The notes under the pieces are model-generated. The model saw only the letters and a list, made by a program, of their open reading frames with translations, did not search any database and was not told the origin of the DNA. A stretch of 64,000 nt of DNA from Linnemannia schmuckeri (Eukaryota; Mortierellomycota; Mortierellomycetes; Mortierellales; Mortierellaceae), in the NCBI GenBank assembly GCA_029449235.1, contig JANATG010000014.1, forward strand, positions 1,364,001 to 1,428,000, written 5' to 3'. Of the stretch, positions 21,364-34,461 are shown piece by piece (the stretch's first letter is position 1; each line of letters opens with the position of its first letter). The position numbers were made by a program, and so were the translations under genes.

Positions 21364-23833
21364 ATGGCACACATCAACTTCTCCACCAAGGAGGCTGCTA
21401 CTGGCTGGAAGACCCAGGCCAGAGAGACGCTCACCTACTGGGTCCCCGAGGTCGACATCAAGGGCACCCTGCCCAAGGACCTCGTTGGCACCTTCTTCCG
21501 CAACGGTACCATACTCACTCTTTTCTCATTATCCCAGCTTGGGTTTGCTTCTTAACACAAACACTATCCTTTGTTCTGTACTCTCCTCTCCACAAGCAGC
21601 AAACATTAATAATCACTAGCAAAGAAAAGGACAAAGTTTCGATACGTTCGCTTAGAACTTTCGTTAACACCGTTTGTTGTTCTTCTCCCCGACCGATCCG
21701 AGAGAAGAGCGCGTGAGCCTTGTTTTTTCCAGTGCACAACGAAATGCTCTTGTTCTCTTTCCCACCTCCGAGATTTTTATTTTACTCCAAATTGTTTTTC
21801 TCACGGGAGACGAACACGCATCAAACACTAAGTGCACCCGTTATTCTGGCTCACCAGAGACATTCCTCTACTCGCCCTCTTCGTCCTTACATACCCTCTT
21901 CTTTTCCCTATGAACATAAAAACGTCCCATTGATCAATATTTCCAACTCCACTCTGTCGAAAAATAACTCTATTGCCAATTAGGCCCTGGTAATGACAGT
22001 GTCGGCTCCACAAAGTTAACCCACCCCATCGACGGAGATGGTCTCATCGTTGCATTGTCCTTTCCCGGCAACGGACATGTCCACTTCAACTCGCGTTTCG
22101 TCCAATCGCGCCATCGTGTTGAGGAAAAGGCTGCCCAGAAGATGATCTATCGTGGTCAAATGGGGACTGACCCCAACAGCTTCAAGTCCAACATTGCAGC
22201 GTTGGTGAAGGCCAAGATTGGGTGGGAGAAGAGTTCGACAGTTTTGACGTTTAGGAACCCTTCTAATACTAATGTTTACATGTGGGAGGTATGTGTTTTT
22301 GTCTTTAATTGTTGTTGTTGGTGTTGTTGTGCAGTGACTGAGGGAAGGCGTTTCTTTCCGCAATGCCGCCGATTGGCAGTGTTGTGCTGACCAACACATG
22401 CATTCCTTGATGTCATTTTGTGGATGGTTTTAGGGCAAGGTGCTCAGTGCTCACGAAACCAGTATGTCGTCACCTCCATCTTTCTTTTTCTACGCACCGC
22501 GTTACATGTCGACGATTGAAATCATGTAGCTATCTGCTAACATCTTTCACTCCATTTACCCTTATTTTGGCTACAGGTCTTCCTTATTGTTTGGATCCAA
22601 CTACGCTGGAGACGATCGGTGAAGAGACTTTGGGTGATACTCTTCAACTCAATGTGTTGGGTGCTCACTTTCGGTATGACCCATTCCTGGACCGCCTTGT
22701 CACCATGTCTGCCAAGGCTGGAGTCAACCGCCTGCCTTCTCTTCAGATCAACGAGTATGGTCGTCAATGGGCCGTTAAGAGTCTCCAGGTACCACCTTCA
22801 CCTTTTTTTTTCTCTTTTTTTCGATATTTCAAGTATCAAATAACTAACTCCAATCGTGTGTTTCAAAAAATATAAAAAATACAAAAAATAGACGTTTCAT
22901 ATCCCGGGGTTGAACTATGCCCACGACTTGCTACTGAGCAAGAACTTTTACATTGTGCAGATCACACCCTTTGTCAACATCTCGACAGCTGATGTGTACA
23001 AGTTCTTCTTGGGTCTGTCTTCGCCCGGCGACGCCATGCGCTACTACGAGCACTTACCTTGCCGCCTGGTGATCATTGCCCGGACTCCTCAAGTCGCTGA
23101 TCAGATCCTGGGTGGTCGGTCCTGGATCGAAGCGGACATTCCTGAGCCGTGTCACATTTTCCATTTCGGCAATGTGCAAGAGTTGGTTGAGAAGGACCGT
23201 GTTGTCGGATTGGATCTGACAGCTGTTTGTCTAGGCAAGAAGTTCAACATGGAGTTTGAGAACAAGGCGTGGTTGAGCAATGCGTCCAAGGCGCCTGGCC
23301 TGTTGACGGGATTCAAGATCCGATTTGGAGATGCTAACAATGCATCGAATGACAAGGTATGGTCCAAGAAGCCATTGGTCTATCAGGCAGTCTTGCATCC
23401 AGCCTCGGTCGAGTTCCCTGCGGTCCATCCTTATCGTCATGGCCAGGACACTCGTTTTACGTATATGATGGCCTCGAGTGACCCCAAGCGTCCTCATTAC
23501 TACACTGCAGTCTTGAAGCACGACCTCCATGGACAGGGGACTAAGTTCTGGCAGAGTGAGGGAGTGACAGGCGAGCCCTGCTTTATCCCTCGTGGTGGAT
23601 ATGCGGTTGTTGGGGAGGTGGATCAGCGCAAGGAGGATGATGGATTTGTGGTTGTGCAGGTATACCATCCCAAGCGACAGACGACGGACTTTGCGGTGTT
23701 GGATGCGCAGACGATGGAGTTGTTGGCGACAATTGGATTGAAGCACCATGTTCCTTTTGGGTTCCATGGCACTTTTACACCTGAGTTGTTTGTGCAGGGT
23801 TCTGCTCCCAGCCTTGTCCCCGCCAAGCTTTAA
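21364..23833 (+). CDS. Carotenoid cleavage dioxygenase family protein
   Basis: Five exons: 21364-21505, 21984-22288, 22434-22461, 22577-22788, 22892-23833; 542 residues. Family enzymes use Fe(II) held by four His to split carotenoid or stilbene double bonds. Seen: GTFFRNGPGN near the N-terminus, PIDGDGLIV, and candidate iron ligands H189 (LGAHFRYDP), H240 (NYAHDLLL), H320 (CHIFHFGNVQE) and H521 (FGFHGTF), plus acidic residues near the metal site. All four His are present, so it should be active. Known: in Mucoromycota relatives, such enzymes cleave beta-carotene towards trisporoid mating signals; that role here is inference. Exon 3 is only 28 nt, and intron 1 is long (478 nt). An apocarotenoid or other substrate is equally possible. 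Confidence 0.88.
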
Positions 23834-24962
23834 GCTCCAGGATCGAATACCATAGTTCGTTATTTCCTAGTTCGATAGGAAATAAGGCACAATTTGTCGG
23901 ACCCTTTTTCCTTTTTGATGAAATAAAAAAATGCCTGGGATGAGATCAGCCTGTGAAAAAAGAGCAAGAGAGCTGAGTTTTGTTCGTTCAGCCTGCCTCC
24001 TCCTCCTGCGGGAGACGGACGGGAGGCGAGAGTGACTCTTTTGCTCTCTGTCCAAAAAGGAGTCTGTTGTTTGCTCGTCCCTCTCTTTTTTTTTTTTTTT
24101 TTTTATTCTCCTGTCGTTCTCGCTCTTTTGCGGTGCTGTCATTCTTTCTGTTTTTCATTCTCTTCTTCTTCCTGCCTCTTTACCTACCCCTTCACTCCCA
24201 TTGTGGATCTCCATTGTTAAACAGTCAGTCAGGACACTTCTCTGTACATGACCACAAAGAGAGAAAGTGGGACTTGATCTTTTTTATTTGAGTTTGTTTG
24301 TTCAGCAACAGCAAGCGATTACCACACCACATCACACCACACTTACCAACACTCACACCACCACCACCTCTTCACCCTCCGCTTCTCACTCACCCCAACG
24401 GCACACTTTATTTCCTTGTACTATCCTCACTTCTCGACCTTTCTTTCTTATTCGTTGCATGCCATCCACTACCTAGACACATTCTTCTGTTCTTTCTCTC
24501 TCATACCACCAGAGATCACAAATACTCTAACTCGGATCACTCTTCCACACTCTTTTTTCATTTCTCGTTGCATGTGTTCCCAGGGGCACATACCTCTTAT
24601 TCTCCTTTGCCACCACTTCTTTATTTCCTTTGTTTGTTAGTATTCACTCCTCCTCTGCTTTCTTTGATTCTTTTTCTTCTTTTCTCTTCCATCCACCACA
24701 GCAACTGATCAGCCCCCTCTCGTACATTTCATTTCTCTGTGTTATTTCCTCTACTCTTTCTTGCATCCGTCCCTCTCTTCTTCACTTCGTCCCTCTCCGG
24801 TTGACCATGCTCCCAAAGGAGTGTCAACTTCATTCATTACCCCCGCCCTCACTTGTACATCTTCATTGACTTTGTTAAGTAACAACAACAACAACAACAC
24901 AAGCTCAGCCCCGGTTGTCTCTGTCGCCGTTCCTCGACAAATCGAAGTCGTCGTCCGCAGTC
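23834..24962. other. Intergenic with long CT-rich leader
   Basis: Includes a T20-class run (about 24087-24104) and several hundred bases of CT/CA-rich sequence up to the next start, typical of 5' leaders in this window. No gene is recognised. Confidence 0.5.
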
Positions 24963-27900
24963 ATGTCGGCCCTTGCTTCATCCTCCAGCAACGGCAATAA
25001 CTCCAATAGCCACAACAACAATAACAAGCGAGGAGCATACGACCCCACTTCGGGATCATCCAATTCTTTCTCTTCCACTACCTCCGCTTCCACTCCTTCT
25101 TCATACAACAACAGCAACAAAGCAGCATCATCATCACCAGCGGCTTCAACGTCGACTTTGTCTGGGTTCCAACGGACGCCTGCACATACGACGATACCCA
25201 AACCGAAAAAGTACATTGGCCACTATGATATTGCTGACAGGACCTTCCAACTGCTCTCTCGGTAAGCATTTGAATAGGCAAATGGACAGACAGGATAAAC
25301 TGCAAATGTGGACCAACTCAACATTTTCAGATCTAAAATGTTTTTTGTTGTTATTATGTTGGGTTTGCCCTTTTTTTTCGTTCAGTGCCAAAGGCTCTAC
25401 GGTAACAGCCTAAAAAGACGCAGAGTTAACTGTTTAATATGACTAACACTACTTTTCTCACAACACACGTTTTCTTTACTTGATAGGCACCGCGCGGCTG
25501 CCTGCATCTTGTTCTGGTCCCTGACCATTCTTCTCGACATTCTGCTGCAACTGCCTATCGAATGGTTCTTTCTCTTTTACTTTATCCTCGCCTTGGTCTT
25601 TCGTATCTTTTTCATCGGCGGGCCCATCGTCCTCATCTCCATCGGAGCCATGTGTGTCGCCAACGCTTTTGTCTTCTATACCGTCCCTTTCAGTTTCACG
25701 TCGCCCTTTGCTACAGGAGTCGCTTTTGGCCTTATGGTCAGTCTGATCCACGGTCTCAACCTCAAAGGTGTCATCCTCGCTATGACCATGTACATGCTTA
25801 AACCATATCTCGAACGGCAGACCCTCATCGCTGCCCTGAATCCGCCCACGGTTCCCTCAATTGTCTTTCTGGCACCTCTGGCAGCCTTTTGTTCAGCTTT
25901 CGGCGTCCTTTGGCTCCTTTACGATCTCTTTGGATACCTGCATGCCTCAACGGACGACCTTAGGGACTTTTTCGGGATTACGCTACCGGCACCATCACTC
26001 GTTACCCTCAAGGAGGTCAAGGACAGGAGTATCACCCTCAACTGGCAGTGCTCTTCCCAGGCAACCATCTCGAAACACTTGATTGAAATTGACGGCTTGC
26101 TGATTGGCGAGAGTGGAAAGCAGGAGACCAGCGTAGTAATCCAGGGACTCTACCCAGACAACACCTATCGAATCAGACTCTGGGCTATTACAACCCGTAA
26201 CTGGAAAACTCCTAGTGACTATGTCGTCGTCCGGACACTGGCATCCGTCCCTGTCGAACTTGAGCTCAGCTCTGGTACGTTTATTTGTTTGTTTGTTTGT
26301 TTGTTTGCTTATTATTTTTTTCTCGAGGGTAAGGGGTGGCGATAATATGCCGTCACTGCTTACAAGAAGAAACAAGCAGGATCGCATATTTTTTCTAACA
26401 GTGAATTTCCTTGCGTTTCTCTCTTTTCTTTCTATCCCTCTTCCCTTTTTTTTTTCCTTGCTCTTATAGTAGAGAACGCCCGACGGGAAAGTGAACTGGC
26501 AAAGAAATCTATCGAGGAGAACAAGGATCCGCAGCACACGACCAGGATTCAGGACCTGGAAAATTCGACAGCTACTCAGGAGGACAGTGCGAGTGCGGTA
26601 AAATCCGAGACGACTGCGCCATCACAGGACCCCGTCAGCCTCTTCAGAAAAGGGAATACGTCAGTCTCTAGCCTGAGTGCCACTGTGACCGCAACTGCCT
26701 CAGCCAATATCAACAATAACAACACAACAAGTCCCTCAAACGCTACCGCCCATGCCATTACGTCTACAGACCCAGTGGCATCTGTTCCGACAGCAGCAGT
26801 TGTGACGGATGAGCAGATTGCTGCGCTAAGGATCGAGCTAGAGGAAAAGGAGGCCTCTCACGCCTTGCTGAACCAACAATTTTCCAACCTTGAGAAGCAG
26901 TACAAGCAACAGGAGGAAAACCTCAAGAATGAGATTGCTGCGCTTCGGGAACAACAAAAACAGGAGGATGAACCCCGTCAGCAGGCCAAGACCAAGCTCA
27001 AGGAGCTCCAAGACAGTCTTCGGGAGGCTGAAGTCAACAAGAGCAAGGTCGAGAAGGAGCATCGGATGGAGGTCGACAGGCGGCAGAGGATAGCTGGACA
27101 ACTCGAGGCCAAGCAGAAGAAGGTCGAGAATTTGCAGCAAACGCTTAAGCAGAGCGAGGAGAAACTGAAAGCAGAGAAGGAGTCTCATCGTCAACAACGG
27201 ATCGAGCTCGAAGCCAACCTCAAGAAGCGACAAGAGGAAGTGGCAGCGGCCGAGTCCTCCCTCAAGGCATTGCAGGCGTCCCAGAAAACACTTTGTAGCA
27301 CCATCGAGGCCAAGGAGGCGGAGCTCTCACAACTCCAAGCATCGCTCCAGTCGCCCAAAGAACACCTCATCTGGGAGCAAAAGAGCAAGGATTTGGATGT
27401 CAAGTGTGCTCTTCTTGCCGATGAGCTTGCTCAGTATAAGCAGGAGAATCAGCAATTGCAGGAGCGTTTGGCAGAGGCGACCAAGAACGTGACTAAGGTC
27501 CGCACCGCTCGAGACCACCGCAAAACGCAGGCTGAGCTGAGAAAGGCCAACGCGCGGGTTTCGCCTGTTGAAGGCCATGCGATTGCCGCCTCCCCTCTTC
27601 CGGAACTCCAACATCAAGATCATGGATCGAACTGGATGAATGCTGGGTGGAACCAGAGCCCTGGCACCAAGATCTTGAACGGATTGTTTCAAGATGACTC
27701 AGCCCTGCCTGATGTGAGACCTTCGTCCGTGCGGAAAATGACTGGCCCACCACCCGGATTGACCCGCAAGGATTCTTCGCTTTTGGACTCTGGCTCAGCT
27801 TTGGTGACGGATGGTCTCTCAGGATATGGACGGGATAGCAAGGAAGCCGGGCAGCAGGGTGCAATTGGTATTTCTGGATCACCTTCACTGCTCAACAACC

Positions 27901-29552
27901 AAGTCATTGTCGGCCCGCTCAAGGCGCAGCAGCGTCTCAAGTCAGGATGGGGCGCGCGCCCACGGTCCTCTTCCATCATATCTTCTGAGTACCTTTTGGG
28001 TGACGAAGGCTCGGGATCATCGTCGTCATCAGCCACTGCAACAACAGTATCAGGAGCGGGAACAAATGTATTTGGCGAAGAGTCGTCGGACCTGCGTCAA
28101 GGGACACGTTCAAGGACGTCCTCAATTTCGTCCTTTAATGGATTCCAGTCACCCTTGTTTGATGCGCCGTTTGCCTTTTCGACTCATGCTTACCAGTCCC
28201 ATCAAGACACCAACGCCAACAACCAATTGTATCAGCAGCATCAGCAGAGCCGACAGTCGACTCTGCACAATGGTGTTCAGAAACCACAGACCCATGGCAT
28301 GAGCCCTCGTAACCGCTTTCAAGGAATTGGACCTTCGCATTCGCCTCCCATCCCGCATGCTCCTTCGCCCTGGGGCGCCGCCGGATCTAGTGCTCTCAAG
28401 AATGTATCTGGGCCTATTGCGGCACCGGTTGGAGCAGGCAGTCGCTCGCCATTGGTGGATCTGGAGACCAAGGGATCGACCAACGCGACTTCTAGTCCTA
28501 CGTTTAACTATCACAACTTTTTCGGACCACCTTCGACCTCGACTGACACTCTTGGACACGAAGGTAACAGCAGCCTAAACGACCATCAGATGAACGAGCA
28601 GAATGTAATCAAGTCGATGTTCGAGTCGCCTGATACCTTGGATCTTCGCCATCATCTTCGGACAGTCGGAAGCCATTCCTCGTTGGGGACTCAGGCCAAG
28701 ATTCTGCCTTCCCACCTTCGATCGATTTCGACTCCTGGAACCTCATCGCCATTGTCATCGCCAACTACCGCTACTCATGCGCCCTTCCAACACTGGGATC
28801 ATCGTGTGATTGGCAGGCCAGGCTCGCTGGGCAGGATGAACAGCCAGGCTGAGGGCAGTTCGAGCTCACTCAACGTTTCGGACACTTCTTCGCCTACTTC
28901 ACCCCATGGAGCGACCTCGTTTGCACAGAGCAATGCATCGTCGGCATTCGGGCCCCGCAAGACTCTGCCAGCTGATCGTGGTTTCTGGGGCGGAGCTGGT
29001 ACAGGATCTGGGTATGGAGGTGTTTCGATGGAGAGTGGTATTCTTCCCAGTCCTACAGGGTCATCAGGGTCATCGTTGGATATGGGTACACCCTTGTCGG
29101 TTGATGCCCATGCGTTTGCGGACCAGTATTTCAGCCACCGTGGTCACCGTGGATACGAGACACCTTCTTCGTTGTCGTCGGCTGGGTTCTTGTCATCGTT
29201 GAAGCATCCTTTGTCGACTTCGTCTGCTGCGGATAGCACCGGAGCTTCCAAGACATCATCTGTGGCACCAGGTCTTGGATATAGTCAACAGCTTCACAAC
29301 CAAGGTCAAGGTCAAGGGTACGGACATGGTTTCGGCCAAGGCTCACGTACACTCCAACAGTCCACCAGTGGCTCGGCGCTTGGATCCACGAACGCTACTC
29401 CTGGAGGATCTGAGGCGGATGTGTTTGGATATGGTCTGCAGTTTAACCCTTTTGGGTGGACCATGCCTACTGGAGGATTTGACGACCGATCGACCTCTAC
29501 TGCGACAGAGGAGCAGAAGCAGGACAAAGAAAAGTCGCATGGTGGCCTCTAA
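24963..29552 (+). CDS. Multi-pass membrane protein with FN3 domain and long coiled coil
   Basis: Three exons: 24963-25261, 25487-26274, 26470-29552; 1389 residues. Seen in order: a Ser/Asn-rich N-terminus (about 70 residues), a hydrophobic block with about five membrane segments (ILFWSLTILLDILLQL, WFFLFYFILALVFRIFFI, ISIGAMCVANAFVFY and two more), a fibronectin-III-like domain (PSLVTLKEVKDRSITLNWQC to YRIRLWAITT), a charged coiled coil of about 250 residues (from DEQIAALRIELEEKEA to about LRKANARV), then a Ser/Gly/Pro-rich disordered tail of about 650 residues. I do not recognise a named family. The layout suggests a membrane-anchored scaffold, perhaps at an organelle or contact site, but that is inference. 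The first true ATG in the frame is 24963; codons upstream are in frame but not ATG. Confidence 0.82.
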
Positions 29553-30247
29553 TTATAGTGTTCATTGTTGTCCTCCCTGACGGCCTATTTTTTTTCTTTC
29601 TTTTTTTTTTTTTTTTGGGCATTTTTATTTTTTTTTCTGTTCGTTTCAAAGGCAGAGATGTGTTTCCTACTATCCTTGTCCATAAAGATCCAAAAGACGC
29701 GCCTTTTGAAACCGGAAAAGCGTAATGAACTTGATTGTGATTGTATGGTAATCTGACCGAGACGATTGCCTTGGACGCGTCTTTTTTTTGATCAGGGAAG
29801 AAATGTAATTTTTGGTGGCGTTTTATCTTTTGTCGAGATTGATTTCTTCAGACACAGTCGAGGAGGAGCCTGGGCCCTAAATGATTGAAATCTTTTTGGC
29901 CCAAGGAAAAGAGAGTCAAAGTGAATTCGAGTTTTTGGCAAGGGCCTAGAACCAGACAAAAGACATGTGTGTTGACATGGCTTTGCAGACATTGGGGGGT
30001 CTAGAACCAATAAAAAGAGGAGTTTCATCCATCCATCATTCATCGTCACCATCGCCATTCGCCATTATCATGATTAGAAACTTTGAACAAAAGTGAGATG
30101 TGACCTGGACTTTTTTTCGCTTTTTTATTATTGTTGTTTGTATATGTGCGTAAAAAAGGAGATAACTGAAATGCTACAATGGAAGGAAATGAAAATGAGA
30201 GGAGTGAAAACTAAGAAAAAAAAAATAATGAAAGGAGAGAAGTTGTC
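29553..30247. other. Convergent intergenic region
   Basis: 3' ends of the membrane/FN3 gene and of the chromate transporter face each other. T-rich runs near 29589-29640, no gene. Confidence 0.5.
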
Positions 30248-31732
30248 TTAAACAAACAGGAATTGGCCAGCAATGGCAGCAATGATAATCAACAACACAC
30301 TCAAATACTGGTGCCTGACACTATTCAGTATCATAAACGCCATCACAAAAATCACTGCGCTCAGTGTATTCTGTGCCGCCAATAACAACCACTCCTCTCC
30401 ATCCAACACGACGCCTGGTTTTGGGAGGTGCACTACCGAGGCCTTCAGGATCTCCAACGCCGTGATGGCAATGATACCGACTACAGACCCTGTGATCCCG
30501 TCGAAAAATGAGGCCATGGTTTCGTTCTTGCAGATCCGTTCCAAAAGTGCGTGACCCATGATGGTGAAAATAAAGCAGGGGAGGAACATTCCTAGGGTGA
30601 TCAATACACAGCCTCCGAATGCGTAGCCGAGACTTCCTTCGCCGTAGGTGTGTCCGCCCTGGAAGCCGACGAATGTTGAGAAGATCACTAAGGGTGCAGG
30701 GATAATGTTTCCGAGAGCGATACCGTCGAGGAAGGTTTGTTTTGCGAGCCATCCGCCCAAGACGACGGCTTCCGCTTGGATGAATGGGATGGATGTGTAG
30801 GCGCCTCCGAAGGAGAGGGAGCCGGCGACTAGGCCGAGGGCGAGAAGGTGAGGCATGTCTGGGACTGTGGCTACGCCTAGGGCAAGGGCTGAGGGAGAGG
30901 GGACGCCCTTGAAGACGACGTAGAGGATGTAGCCGACATAGTTGAGGACCATGACTCCTCCTGCGGCCCAGCGCCATCCGCGGGTGTAGAAGTTGTAGAA
31001 GATTCCAAAGACGCCGAGGGTGATGAAGTAGTTGATCCGGAGGGCGGATTGGAGCGCGCCCAGGATGGCGAGGATGAAGAGGACTTTGTTGAATTGTTTG
31101 GTTTTGCTGGAAATGAAGGCGTGTTGGCCGATCTGGAAGACTGCACGGAGGACCATTGCTGCCACGACCGGTTGGAGTGCTCTGAAGGACGCATTAAAGT
31201 ATACGTTATCAAGTCCAGCAATGGTGTAGAGATAACTCAATAGGACCATCGCCAGGAATCCAGGGAGAATGAACCCCAACCCGGCAACAATCCCACCCAT
31301 TCGCCCCCCAACTAGACACCCAAAAAACATACAAATCTCAGCGGCTTCAGGACCGGGGAGCATCTGGTAGACCGCATAGACACGGTTAAACCGGGCAATG
31401 GTGATCCAACGACGCTTTTGGACGAGTTCGGTTTTGAGGAGTGCGATTTGGGCGACGGAGCCGCCCCAGGCGTGGAGACCGAAGTGAAAGAAGAAGAAAG
31501 TGAAGATTTGGAAGAGAGTTTGGTTTTGCGGGAGGTTGGTGGAGTCTTCGAATTCGTTTAGTGGGGTTAGTGAGGTGTCGAGTGGGTCGGATGGAGGTGT
31601 TGGGTCGGTAGATGGTGTTGTGGGGAGGTCGATAGTGGTTGTTGGTGTCGTGTCGGAGGAAGAGGAGGATGAGGCATGTTTTTCGGAGATCCTGTCATCG
31701 CTGTTAACGGTGTCGACTTCAGTCTTTGACAT
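30248..31732 (-). CDS. Chromate ion transporter (CHR family), two-domain type
   Basis: Single exon, 494 residues. CHR proteins export chromate (and perhaps sulfate-like anions) by proton-coupled antiport across the plasma membrane. Seen: a Ser/Thr/Pro-rich soluble N-terminus (about 1-70), then two homologous CHR halves. Half 1 has FGLHAWGGS (84-92), the PGPEAAEICMFFG signature (126-138) and GLGFILPGFL. Half 2 has SLSFGGAYTSIPFIQAE and ALGNIIPAPLVIFSTFVGFQGG. Around ten to twelve hydrophobic segments. Fused two-half CHR proteins occur in fungi and bacteria. No intron, unlike most neighbours, so descent from a transferred bacterial gene is possible but not shown. A TATAAAA lies 109 bp upstream. 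Confidence 0.94.
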   Translation of the reverse strand: MSKTEVDTVNSDDRISEKHASSSSSSDTTPTTTIDLPTTPSTDPTPPSDPLDTSLTPLNEFEDSTNLPQNQTLFQIFTFFFFHFGLHAWGGSVAQIALLKTELVQKRRWITIARFNRVYAVYQMLPGPEAAEICMFFGCLVGGRMGGIVAGLGFILPGFLAMVLLSYLYTIAGLDNVYFNASFRALQPVVAAMVLRAVFQIGQHAFISSKTKQFNKVLFILAILGALQSALRINYFITLGVFGIFYNFYTRGWRWAAGGVMVLNYVGYILYVVFKGVPSPSALALGVATVPDMPHLLALGLVAGSLSFGGAYTSIPFIQAEAVVLGGWLAKQTFLDGIALGNIIPAPLVIFSTFVGFQGGHTYGEGSLGYAFGGCVLITLGMFLPCFIFTIMGHALLERICKNETMASFFDGITGSVVGIIAITALEILKASVVHLPKPGVVLDGEEWLLLAAQNTLSAVIFVMAFMILNSVRHQYLSVLLIIIAAIAGQFLFV

Positions 31733-31840
31733 GGTTGTATGTATATGTTGTTGTTTGCTGCTGTCGGAAGCGACAAAAATGAGGGGAAAAAAAAAAAAGG
31801 GAATCTGAAAATCTGAAAATTGGGCGAATTACATGACCCC

Positions 31841-31847
31841 TTTTATA
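31841..31847 (-). promoter_or_regulatory. TATA box of the chromate transporter
   Basis: TATAAAA on the minus strand, 109 bp before the start at 31732, the spacing seen at the SDR genes. Confidence 0.6.
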
Positions 31848-34461
31848 CTTTTTTTTTTGTCCGATCCGTCGAACTTTTCTGCATCTGATGTTTGTATCGG
31901 TGTGTGCGAGAAAGAGTGTGTATGCATGCTGAGATTTTGAACAATTAAGTGTTCCGTTGGACCGGATGGACCCAAAAACAGTCGCCTAGCCCCACCCGCC
32001 TTATCCCCACAGAAACACCTCCAAACAAAGATCGCCCTTTCTGGGAGTGTATGTCGATAAGCGCCTCTTTCGTGCATGACTCGCGTTCCGACTGTGTCGG
32101 GAAGCATTGGAGCAAGTTCGATTTTTTTTTCTCGGAAAACAGAAAGCGCACATGCACGTCAAAAATAAGCTTAAAAAATTCACGAATGGGGGGGTTATGT
32201 TGGTGTAGTGCTCACAGCCAATCATAGGTGGTCATCTTTAATCTTATTCTCGTTCGATCACGTCTTTTTTGTTGTCTTCGTGTGGAATTGTGCTCGACCG
32301 GGGAAAAAGAAAGAGGGGTTGAGAGGGAGAGAAGTTGAAGTTTCTTTTTTTCTTTACGACGTTTATATAAACTTTCCTCAAAAAAAAAATTAAAAAAGTA
32401 AGGGACGAGAGAGAAAAGGAGAGACAGAGATGCGAAAAGATGAGAACCCTTGATTGTTCTTTTATTCGTTTTGTTTGTGTACTCTCAATTTCCACGTGTG
32501 GATTGATGGGTCGTGCATAGAAAAGAAGGTAGGCAGAAATATAATTTCTTTTTCTTTGAGTGAAAATAAGAGGATGCTGTTGTGGAAACGGATAGAGTCT
32601 AGACAAAAAAAAAGGGGGAGTAGAAGAAATGACGCAGTTACTTCAGAGGCAAATGGCCTTTTCGCGTTTTATTGTTTACTTTGTCTTTTCGTGTTTTATA
32701 AATAATCATCCAAACAAACAAAAAAAAAAAAATATAGCCAAAAGATTCGTATGCAGTTGTAAAAATAAGCATCACAAAAAAAGATATCACTCTCGTTGCC
32801 ACGACTGTTGACCGCATCGGTGGCGAAGCCTGCAAACTCAATTTCAAAGAGAATAGATAAAATAAAATGGACGCCAGATCTCATCAGCAGTGTTCTCAGT
32901 CGTCTAATAGGTCTCCAAGGTTTTCAAGACCTCAAGAACCAGATACATGATCGCCTCGAGCCAAAACCTTGCCAGGCACGTCGACATGAGAAGGGACAAG
33001 ATGATCAGTGTTCGTCTTTAATGGGAAAGAGAAAGAGAGAGAAAAAAACATGTTAGCGCTGACAAGGAGGGCAAGGTGTTACAGTATGTTAGGCGACGAA
33101 AACAAAGAAAAAAAGCGACTATGGTTTAAAAAATGAAAGCACTTGCGGGTTTTCTATATCCAATTCAGCTAAACCAACCTTAGCAAAGATCATGTTATGC
33201 GACTTCATCCATACCTTGAATCCTAATCCACCCCCCCCCCCCCCCATTTTTTAAAGGGGCCTCATTGGCGGATCTGAGATCCACAAGCCAACAATCCCCG
33301 ATTCTTTGTTTAGCAGGACCTTGTCCCATTAAGTCGTGGCCGATAATTTTTTTCGTCAGGTGTAATCATTCCAGAGTTTGGGCGATGTACGAACTACAGC
33401 CATACAAAAAAGCGAAGGCATATAGAACAACATGTGTTTGAGTCAAATGGATGTATGAATGCAGTGGTGACATGATGCGAGGAGCAGCGTTGACGCGAAT
33501 CGACCCCAATCCCAATCATTTGATGACTTGCAATCATTTAAAATAGTTTAGTGATGCCGTCGATCCTGTGACAAGATAGCTCACGCAGGTATACCATACC
33601 GCCTTAAAATTGCCACCAACGTGGGGTCCAAAGTCACTATATTTTAAACAATACTCTCCTCTGGAGCTAATGCAAAATAAAAGAAAAAAAAATGAGTGCC
33701 AGCAATGAAAGAAGCAAAAAGGGGGCATCGGGTATGTCGGCGAGAAACATTTTCCTGAGCCCTTCATTGTGACTTTGTCAATATTAATTGATATGTTCTT
33801 TCAATGTTTGGCGTTTCGCACGTACATTGTATATCGTTAACTCTTTTTTCGGTGCCGGAGCAAGGGTGATCATGATTTGAAGACATCGACGTGGTGGGAT
33901 TTAATTGTTGAGCTGCATGTAAGAAAAAATAGCAGATAACCAGCATGATCAACAGGACAAAACACGCCATCAGTATACACCATGAACAGAGCGAATAATG
34001 GTTAAGGAGGAAAGAATGGAAAAAGTGTGAAAATGGTGTCGACATGTCTTTTCTCTTTTTTTCAATTTTTTATCGAGCGGTTTAAGTTGTCATTTTTGTG
34101 GAAAGAATGACAGACTGGATAAGGCACATACCTTCAATATCTTGAACGTTTATTTCATATTTTTTTGAAAGCCATCGTTCGGCATGGAAGAGTGTGTGTG
34201 AGGGCAATGAAGGAAAGATATGATTGAACCATGGTCGAACGCGAACTCATTAAATAGCAACAACTTGATTGTTGTACCAATGAAAATAGGCACACGCGGC
34301 AAGAAAAAACAAAGAAAAAGAGAGGGACCAGCTCAACTAACTTTTGGCGACTTTTGAGATTCCTTCAATGTTTCGTACCTTTTCTTTAGTTTGTCCATTC
34401 ATAAAAAAGGTATTGTTTATTATTATACGAATGTGGTATAAAGCATGAGAAAAAAGAACCA
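31848..34461. other. Gene-poor region with homopolymer runs
   Basis: 2.6 kb. Short frames on both strands have no family resemblance. Notable: A12 near 32720 and C15 at 33231-33245. The left part is the chromate transporter upstream region; the right part is the 3' side of the kinase gene. Nothing else can be supported. Confidence 0.45.
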
